From Bdellovibrionales bacterium (GTDB lineage Bacteria; Myxococcota; XYA12-FULL-58-9; SYDY01), in the NCBI GenBank assembly GCA_005801425.1, contig SYDY01000045.1:1-11232 (forward strand): a DNA stretch of 11,232 nt. The letters run 5' to 3'. Positions within the stretch are counted from its first letter, which is position 1, and each line of letters starts with the position of its first letter. The notes under the pieces were generated by a model, which saw nothing but the letters and a program-made list of their open reading frames with translations, was not told the origin of the DNA and searched no databases. The position numbers were made by a program, and so were the translations under genes. This document shows, one piece after another, positions 6,236 to 11,232 of the stretch.

Positions 6236-9200
6236 GGCGAAACTCCTGCCGATCTTTCTGGTCGCGCAATGGCACTGCGTACAATACTAACACCCAGATT
6301 TTCACGATGTCCGAAATACCAATCTTGTGATCGCGCAATGGAAGGAAGTGGTTTTCCTCCACTCACCGTGCCGAACGAACCATGGGTATATTCTGAGACA
6401 ACGCCTGTATCTGGGTCAATCAATGCAAGCTGAACCCACCGATTGGAGATCGCACGACCCACCGCGGGTTGCCGTTCAGCAACACGCGCAATGGTTGCAG
6501 GGGTACCTTCTATAATCACGAGAAGCCGCATAGGCTCGTGAATTTCGACCATTTGCCATGGAAACCCTGTACGAAGATCGCTCATGGGGCCATTCATGAC
6601 CCCAATCAAACTCGTCACATTATGGGGAAGTTTGGAGCCTGCGCCGTAGCGTTCGTTGTCGATATAGGAAAGTCCGTATTCAAGATTAATATTCATTCCA
6701 ACGGGACCCATGGCGGCAAGAAGGCGAGAAATAATTTCCGCATCATGATCGATAGTCGGGTCGTAGGACACCAAAAACGCGCGACGATCCAAAAATAAAC
6801 CGCGTGTTAAGGATCGCCTTCCAAATACACACATCGCATTGCTTGCATTGCCATATTCGGCACGGGGCTGGGCAAGATCTTCGGCGCGGCCCTCGGCCGC
6901 AATCAATGTTTGTTCATCAGAATAATCGAGAGGAACATTTTCAAAACGTCGACATCGTTCGTGGGCATTTTGCATGCGTGCACGATCAAATGACGATTTT
7001 AAATACGCAAGATCTTCATGATGTGATGCAGGCACGTTTTCAAGATCAAACCACGAAATACTGTCGTTGCATGTGTCGTGATAGCCCGCCACAAACACCG
7101 TGGATCCGGGGATGGTGATACCTCGTTGTGCGAGAATTTCACGCACCTTTTGTTTGTTCGCCATGAGTGCAAACAAACGCGCATTGGGGCCACCTTTGCG
7201 ACCCGCGCATGCAGCACATTCGTAAGCCGATTCAAAAGGATTGTTCAGACTTGAGGATCCATGCCCAATCATGGAAATGATCCGTGCAAAACGGCGTGTA
7301 AGGCCTATATCTTGGAGAACACGTTCTACACGGTTGGCCATTTCCTCACTGGTAAATCCGGGAAATAGCGCCAAAGATCCCCGTTCTTCCGCATCGCGCT
7401 GAAGCGCAAGTTGTGTTTGAGGTTTAGGGAAAAATGATTTTTGAAACCAACGATTAAGACGACTGACCAGATGTGGATGCAATATTCGTACAGACATGGG
7501 TACAATCGCCAAAAGTCCAAGGCCACATGTGGCAAGCCATCCACGAAGTAAACCGCGTGAACCCACAAAAAAGTTAAGAAGTAAGGTGGCAATCACACGG
7601 CGACGTGCAAGATAACGTCTTTGTTTTGTGCTATCGTCACCTTCCATACTGAATTCACGCACTTCGTGTTCGGGTTTTTGAACCACAGGACACAAGGGCG
7701 CATGATATCCATCGTCAAGTCCGCGATACGCGACTGCCACACCAAAAAATCCACCGGTCCCATGCGTTTCTATATCGTGCGAGATCTCTTCAAGATAACG
7801 GCGCAAAGACTCTTCGCGCGCATCAATACAAAAAACCAACTGAAGCCTGGGCGGCGGAAGATGTTCAAGAGAAGGTGTGACTGTTTTTCGATACGTTCCT
7901 ATGGCTTGCAATATTCCCCTGCGATAATGGCACTCAAACGCCAAATGCCAGATCCTCCGACGTTCAACGTGATCAAAAACACGGATCTCATCTGTCACTT
8001 CCCTGATTTCTTGATCAGAAAGGTCAAGCAGATTCGGTGTGGAAATGCCGAGATCTTGGGCCACCTGGAACAAAGAAAATGCTTCCACACGACGTGGATC
8101 GGGGATAACCCGAAGAACCGATGCATCCGGTGTTGTCCACAATGCAGCCGCAGTCCCCACATGATCAAATTCTTTGTGTGCAAGAACCAACGCCGCTGCA
8201 TGATCAAACAACAACCGAACTGCCATAAATTCAGAAAACTTGCAGGGTGGACAGTGGTCTGGTGCAAGCTCTGGCTCACGCTGAAGCCGTCCAATCATGC
8301 CTCCCCAACCAGGAAGCGCAAGGGCTGTCTCTTGGATCACCATAGGCCACGACTCCTGCGGGTAACCCATGGCCTGTAAGCTCACAACGATGGACGCTTC
8401 TGCACCCAATTCTGCATGGTTGTTTTCACGCAATATTTTGCGCAGCTCGTGCCACAGCGGCGCCACGGCATGGGGACCTTTAAGGATCACATGCTGCATC
8501 GCTGCAAGAAGACCCAATGCCGCATCGGGCATGGGCCAGTAGGCAAGACCTTGATCTAAAAATGAAGCCAATATGGGAACAAGAACTTCATGAACCATAT
8601 CATCGAGATCACGCCTTGTGATGTCAAATAGTAAATCACGTATTCTGACATGATTTTTCTTCGCATCGTTTTTTCTTGGCGCAACACAGGACGCAACCCT
8701 GTACGTGCAAGCAGCCCACAAACTGGCCACTGTGCATGCTTGCGGTTGTGAACGCAGGGCCGATGCAATACCATGCGCCGTAGGCTCCGCACCAAGCCAT
8801 CGGCGTACGAGTTCCTTAGGGTCCATGCGATAGAAATGATCACGAAACAGCAATGCGGGATCGTCATGGGTATGAAGCTGCACCGAAAGCCAGGACGATG
8901 TTTCGGCGATCACCGCACGATTGGCCACTGGATCGAGATCCGGTAAAAACCAGCGAAGCAATCCGAATTCTTCAAGCTGCCAGGTAATCGAATCATCGTC
9001 GGGCTCAATCAGTCCGCGATGCAATAAAGCCCGGCGAAGCTCACGTCTTGAAAAACGCCCCCCAAGCAAAAGATCATCACCATGGGCATCTTCTGAAAAA
9101 TCGCGGGAGAGGATCGCTTCGAGATCCGTTTTATCAATACGCCCTTCTTTGAATTTTTCGCGGTACCAACTTTCGGGCATATACGGCTCACCACGAAACG

Positions 9201-9357
9201 TTTGAGAAGCCTTGATCGCCGCTTTTTCAAAGGGCAAGTGCTCGAAAGCTTCCCATATATTGTGGTGCACAAAGACACCAATGGGCCCCTGAGATGGGAG
9301 AAGCCGCACCGCATCGGCAAGGGCTTTGTTGATGGTTTCGTGAGCCGATGATGACAT
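6232..9357 (-). CDS. dabA: DabA (DUF2309/UPF0753), zinc-dependent CO2-hydrating subunit
   Basis: This 1041-residue protein belongs to the DUF2309/UPF0753 family, whose characterised members DabA and MpsB form a membrane-associated complex with a NuoL-like partner to capture inorganic carbon. N-terminal GPIGVFVHHNIWEAFEHLPF (24-43) is a family hallmark. The beta-carbonic-anhydrase-like zinc site is complete: CIDAR gives Cys510 and Asp512. IGHGSSSLNNPFESAYECAAC gives His699 and Cys714, with the same 15-residue His-Cys spacing as His524/Cys539 of Halothiobacillus DabA. I place the start at 9357, not at the longer in-frame ATG at 9390. The 9357 start forms TAATG with the sulP stop and has GGAGGAGG 8 nt upstream; residues 1-11 of the longer form would lie inside sulP. 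Length exceeds the roughly 800-residue well-studied DabA, so it belongs to the long subgroup. The stop overlaps the next gene as ATGA. Cytoplasmic, attached to the membrane through its partner. Confidence 0.93.
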   Translation of the reverse strand: MSSSAHETINKALADAVRLLPSQGPIGVFVHHNIWEAFEHLPFEKAAIKASQTFRGEPYMPESWYREKFKEGRIDKTDLEAILSRDFSEDAHGDDLLLGGRFSRRELRRALLHRGLIEPDDDSITWQLEEFGLLRWFLPDLDPVANRAVIAETSSWLSVQLHTHDDPALLFRDHFYRMDPKELVRRWLGAEPTAHGIASALRSQPQACTVASLWAACTYRVASCVAPRKNDAKKNHVRIRDLLFDITRRDLDDMVHEVLVPILASFLDQGLAYWPMPDAALGLLAAMQHVILKGPHAVAPLWHELRKILRENNHAELGAEASIVVSLQAMGYPQESWPMVIQETALALPGWGGMIGRLQREPELAPDHCPPCKFSEFMAVRLLFDHAAALVLAHKEFDHVGTAAALWTTPDASVLRVIPDPRRVEAFSLFQVAQDLGISTPNLLDLSDQEIREVTDEIRVFDHVERRRIWHLAFECHYRRGILQAIGTYRKTVTPSLEHLPPPRLQLVFCIDAREESLRRYLEEISHDIETHGTGGFFGVAVAYRGLDDGYHAPLCPVVQKPEHEVREFSMEGDDSTKQRRYLARRRVIATLLLNFFVGSRGLLRGWLATCGLGLLAIVPMSVRILHPHLVSRLNRWFQKSFFPKPQTQLALQRDAEERGSLALFPGFTSEEMANRVERVLQDIGLTRRFARIISMIGHGSSSLNNPFESAYECAACAGRKGGPNARLFALMANKQKVREILAQRGITIPGSTVFVAGYHDTCNDSISWFDLENVPASHHEDLAYLKSSFDRARMQNAHERCRRFENVPLDYSDEQTLIAAEGRAEDLAQPRAEYGNASNAMCVFGRRSLTRGLFLDRRAFLVSYDPTIDHDAEIISRLLAAMGPVGMNINLEYGLSYIDNERYGAGSKLPHNVTSLIGVMNGPMSDLRTGFPWQMVEIHEPMRLLVIIEGTPATIARVAERQPAVGRAISNRWVQLALIDPDTGVVSEYTHGSFGTVSGGKPLPSIARSQDWYFGHRENLGVSIVRSAIARPERSAGVSP

Positions 9358-10577
9358 TACGCACGCCTCCTCCGTTTGAACCCTGCCCACACCGCATGCA
9401 CCACAAGTCCTGCCGCCACGCCTTTAAGCAAATCGGTCGCAAGGATCATCGCAATCGTCACGATAAAGGGCAAAAAGGCATGCCATCCATCTTCCCACAT
9501 TTCTCGGAACACTTTAGGCGACGTCAGTTTAAAACCAATGGCAAGAAGAATGGCCGCCAAACATGACAGTGGAATACGATTGAGAAGTGTTGGTATGAAC
9601 ACCACGCACAATAATAACAAAAAGCCATGCACGATCGCAGAAAGCCGCGATTTTGCGCCAGCGTGGATATTGGATGAGCTGCGGACTATCACGGAAGTGA
9701 CAGGCAATCCGCCCAACAATCCAGAAGCCATATTTCCTACACCTTGGGCGCACAACTCGCGATTGGCGGGTGATTTTCTTTTTTTAGGATCCAATGAATC
9801 CGTTGCCGAGAGATTTAAAATGGTTTCAAGCGATGCCACCAAGGCGAGCGTTACCGCTGGCAGGATAATACGTGGACTTGTCAGTGACGAAAAATCGGGC
9901 CGGTACAACTGATTCACAAAATCACCAAAGTGCGCGGTGATGGGCACTTGAACCAAATATTTTTCCGCAAGCGTCCATGCGGTGGATCCGTGAAAAAACA
10001 AGGCGAGGATCCATGAACAAAAGACGCCCAACAGAACGACCAGCAACGCCACAGGTATAAGCGAACGCGAAAAACGTGGCATATAAGGCCACGCGATAAT
10101 CAGTGCCAACGATAAAAAACCAATAACCGTGGATCCTTCATGCCATCCTTGGCTTTTGGCATATCCAATCAAATACGGCGTTTGTTTGATGATCAAAATC
10201 AGCCCAATGGCGGCAAGCAAGCCTGTGATCACACTTTTGGGAACATATGCAATCAGGGCACCAGCACGTGCCAGTCCCAAGATCATCTGCAACACACCGG
10301 CAAGGATCAAGGCTGCCAAAAAAATATTAAAAGATCCCAACGCATCAATTTGGGTCGCAACGACCGCGGTGAGCCCCGCAGCAGGACCACTCACGCTGGT
10401 ATGTGAACCGCTCAATGCGCCAACGACAATTCCCCCCACGATGCCTGCCACAAGGCCTGCAAGTAACGGTGCACCGGAAGCCAAAGCAATGCCCAAGCAA
10501 AGTGGAAGTGCTACCAAAAAGACGACAAGGCCTGCGCTAAGATCAGCGATCAGCGGATTTTTTGTTTCTGTATTCAT
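9357..10577 (-). CDS. SulP-family anion (probable bicarbonate or sulfate) transporter without STAS domain
   Basis: This 406-residue membrane protein is the first gene of the operon. It shows the SulP core: DLSAGLVVFLVALPLCLGIA (12-31), SGSHTSVSGPAAGLTAVVAT (56-75), and ANRELCAQGVGNMASGLLGG (271-290) followed by LPVTSVIVRSSSNIHAGAKS (291-310). It ends in KRRRRA directly after the last hydrophobic segment, so the cytoplasmic STAS domain of typical SulP transporters (about 550 residues) is absent. SulP members include the bicarbonate transporter BicA as well as sulfate carriers. Fusion into an operon with dabA points to bicarbonate, but the substrate cannot be read from sequence. ATG at 10577 is preceded by AAGG (10589-10586) at 8 nt. 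The stop and the dabA start share TAATG. No convincing promoter is seen in the roughly 100 nt upstream, where only a C7 run (10637-10643) and a CCCCG/CGGGG hairpin stand out. Confidence 0.92.
   Translation of the reverse strand: MNTETKNPLIADLSAGLVVFLVALPLCLGIALASGAPLLAGLVAGIVGGIVVGALSGSHTSVSGPAAGLTAVVATQIDALGSFNIFLAALILAGVLQMILGLARAGALIAYVPKSVITGLLAAIGLILIIKQTPYLIGYAKSQGWHEGSTVIGFLSLALIIAWPYMPRFSRSLIPVALLVVLLGVFCSWILALFFHGSTAWTLAEKYLVQVPITAHFGDFVNQLYRPDFSSLTSPRIILPAVTLALVASLETILNLSATDSLDPKKRKSPANRELCAQGVGNMASGLLGGLPVTSVIVRSSSNIHAGAKSRLSAIVHGFLLLLCVVFIPTLLNRIPLSCLAAILLAIGFKLTSPKVFREMWEDGWHAFLPFIVTIAMILATDLLKGVAAGLVVHAVWAGFKRRRRA
9358..9373 (-). promoter_or_regulatory. Shine-Dalgarno that fixes the dabA start
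   Basis: GGAGGAGG at 9373-9366 on the minus strand lies 8 nt before the ATG at 9357 and inside the last codons of sulP. It is the strongest ribosome-binding site in the operon and favours the 1041-residue DabA over the 1052-residue reading. It implies high, independently initiated DabA synthesis in addition to coupling. Confidence 0.8.
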
Positions 10578-10681
10578 GTTTTAGACCTTACAGACGTGAC
10601 CCACAAAGCAAAAGTAAACTTTAGATAGCAGGACATCCCCCCCGCACATAAAACGGGGTCATAAGCGAATAGGATGCGTTT

Positions 10682-11005
10682 TTAAGAAATGGGCGGGCCG
10701 CGGGGATAGCCCACCACGGAGGTGCGGCTTATGGGAGATTGTCGTTCAATCGGTGTTTTGAGGAAGTAAAACAGTGAATTCGTAGGGACAGGCTGTAAAA
10801 CAACATCAACACCATGCGCATGCACACGGCGGCGTTTCTCTTCTTCTTTTTCGCTTTTTTCTTCGATGTCGCACAGTCCATCAAGAACATGTACAGATTG
10901 TTCGCATTGTAGCGCCGGTTCGCGAACCGACCTTGTCTCTGCGGGCGCTTCACGAAGCGCCCCTACAGGGACACATAGCATGATGATGTACAGAAGACCG
11001 TTCAA
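10682..11005 (-). CDS. Doubtful small hypothetical protein carrying a repeat-encoded segment
   Basis: A 107-codon reading frame from a TTG, without a visible Shine-Dalgarno; an in-frame ATG at codon 9 is an alternative. It begins with a short hydrophobic stretch (residues 4-11). Residues 13-33 are encoded by the palindromic element at 10908-10967, then come CEQSVHVLDGLCD (34-46), a Glu/Lys/Arg-rich block (48-60) and a tail I do not recognise. The stop lies 104 nt before the sulP start, in the same direction. It may be a small exported protein, or a decayed or non-coding stretch between the operon and the transposon remnant. No function is proposed. Confidence 0.3.
   Translation of the reverse strand: MNGLLYIIMLCVPVGALREAPAETRSVREPALQCEQSVHVLDGLCDIEEKSEKEEEKRRRVHAHGVDVVLQPVPTNSLFYFLKTPIERQSPISRTSVVGYPRGPPIS
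10908..10967. repeat. Palindromic (REP/MITE-like) element with TGTAG/CTACA ends
   Basis: A 60-bp element bounded by inverted TGTAG (10908-10912) and CTACA (10963-10967). It contains a perfect 14-bp palindrome CGGTTCGCGAACCG (10916-10929) and a hairpin GGGCGCTT-CACG-AAGCGCCC (10943-10962). The sequence type differs from copies A and B. It looks like a small non-autonomous palindromic repeat; other genomic copies are not visible here. Confidence 0.75.
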
Positions 11006-11117
11006 AGCAATTTGAGTGTAATGAAAGAAAGATCAAACAGCAAGACATGGGTTTAAATAGGCTATCGCGATAAAGTTTGTGCATACACGAACACCGTTCC
11101 GTTAAACCTATCCAAAT

Positions 11118-11232
11118 CTACCCGGGGGCAGATCCGGTGTTAACTTCCTGCTTCTTCGATGGTGGTTTCACCGAAACCTTGCGGCTTCGGCCAGAGCCCC
11201 CATCTCCACAGGCTGTCGCCATGAAACTCACG
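11118..11232 (-). CDS. tnpB: TnpB-like RNA-guided nuclease, C-terminal end only, cut by window edge
   Basis: The last 37 codons of a minus-strand frame end at TAG (11120-11118). The peptide contains ATACGDGGSG and, further on, VKPPSKKQEVNTG. An ACGxGxSG block followed by a KQE motif shortly before the stop is characteristic of the extreme C-terminus of TnpB proteins of IS200/IS605-type elements, after the RuvC and zinc-finger parts. Those catalytic parts would lie to the right, outside the window, so intactness cannot be judged. The same DNA forms hairpins expected of the overlapping guide RNA. Family assignment is from memory of this C-terminal pattern, over a short stretch. Confidence 0.62.
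   Translation of the reverse strand, partial: VSFMATACGDGGSGRSRKVSVKPPSKKQEVNTGSAPG
11121..11201 (-). ncRNA. Candidate TnpB guide RNA scaffold (reRNA/omegaRNA) overlapping the tnpB 3' end
   Basis: Read on the minus strand, GGGGGC (11201-11196) can pair with GCCCCC (11129-11124). This closes a domain that contains hairpin GGC-CGAA-GCC (11192-11183) and hairpin GGTTTC-GGT-GAAACC (11178-11164). UCUGG (11195-11191) could alternatively extend the closing stem with CCGGA (11137-11133). TnpB guide RNAs are known to arise from the 3' end of tnpB and run past the stop into the element's right end and flanking guide. Downstream, a 7-bp inverted repeat (11108-11102 with 11056-11050) may belong to that right end. 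The exact boundaries and the guide are not determinable. Confidence 0.42.

Noticed and set aside
7621-8379. 252-codon open frame on the plus strand
   Set aside because: It lies entirely antisense to dabA. It has no recognisable domain and its composition is that of a reversed codon pattern; dabA has clear family motifs through the same stretch.
9358-9390. Longer dabA start at 9390
   Set aside because: It would place 11 unconserved residues inside the sulP 3' end. The ATG at 9357 has a strong GGAGGAGG site and a TAATG junction.
9376-9912. 178-codon plus-strand open frame
   Set aside because: It is antisense to the well-supported SulP gene, with no recognisable features.
10622-10651. Promoter for sulP
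   Set aside because: The best pair, TTATGT and TATCTA with an 18-nt spacer, matches the consensus poorly, so no promoter was called.
11041-11232. rRNA, RNase P RNA, group II intron end or IscB-type (HEARO) RNA as the source of the structured right edge
   Set aside because: None of their hallmark sequences is visible, whereas the minus-strand frame gives a TnpB-like C-terminal tail ending in a stop, which explains the structure better.

Overview
The window reads as a chromosomal segment of a Gram-negative bacterium, probably Pseudomonadota. Supporting signs are a lipoprotein-like export signal, a periplasmic-type endonuclease I, and a GC-rich palindromic repeat of the kind common in alphaproteobacterial genomes. 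The taxon cannot be fixed from sequence alone. GC content looks intermediate and no rRNA is present.

Layout: (1) The left edge carries the 5' part of a tRNA on the minus strand with a good promoter (113-140). (2) Two plus-strand genes follow. The first (243-2492) is a predicted exported protein with FG-GAP/VCBS-like Asp-rich repeats and an HExxH metallopeptidase motif. The second (2517-3374) is an endonuclease I family nuclease whose linker is encoded by an in-frame palindromic repeat; a related repeat copy lies just after its stop. (3) A tightly overlapping minus-strand operon spans 10577-3432, in transcription order: a SulP-type anion transporter without a STAS domain, a DabA/DUF2309 protein with all four expected zinc/active-site residues, a NuoL-like proton-channel subunit (DabB-like), and a second, more degenerate NuoM-like subunit. 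Gene junctions are TAATG, ATGA and ATGA, so translation is probably coupled. (4) The right end holds a doubtful small ORF that contains another palindromic element, then the C-terminus of a TnpB-like protein running off the edge, whose coding DNA also folds into compact hairpins as expected for a TnpB guide RNA (reRNA/omegaRNA).

The main system is the inorganic-carbon operon. DabA-DabB complexes couple an ion gradient to one-way CO2-to-bicarbonate hydration; SulP proteins include bicarbonate transporters. Here both types are joined with an additional antiporter-like subunit. I infer a composite carbon uptake/trapping module with three membrane components around one DabA. No RuBisCO, carboxysome or carbonic anhydrase gene is visible, so it could serve autotrophy or anaplerotic carboxylation. 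The combination is the best candidate for something under-described in this window.
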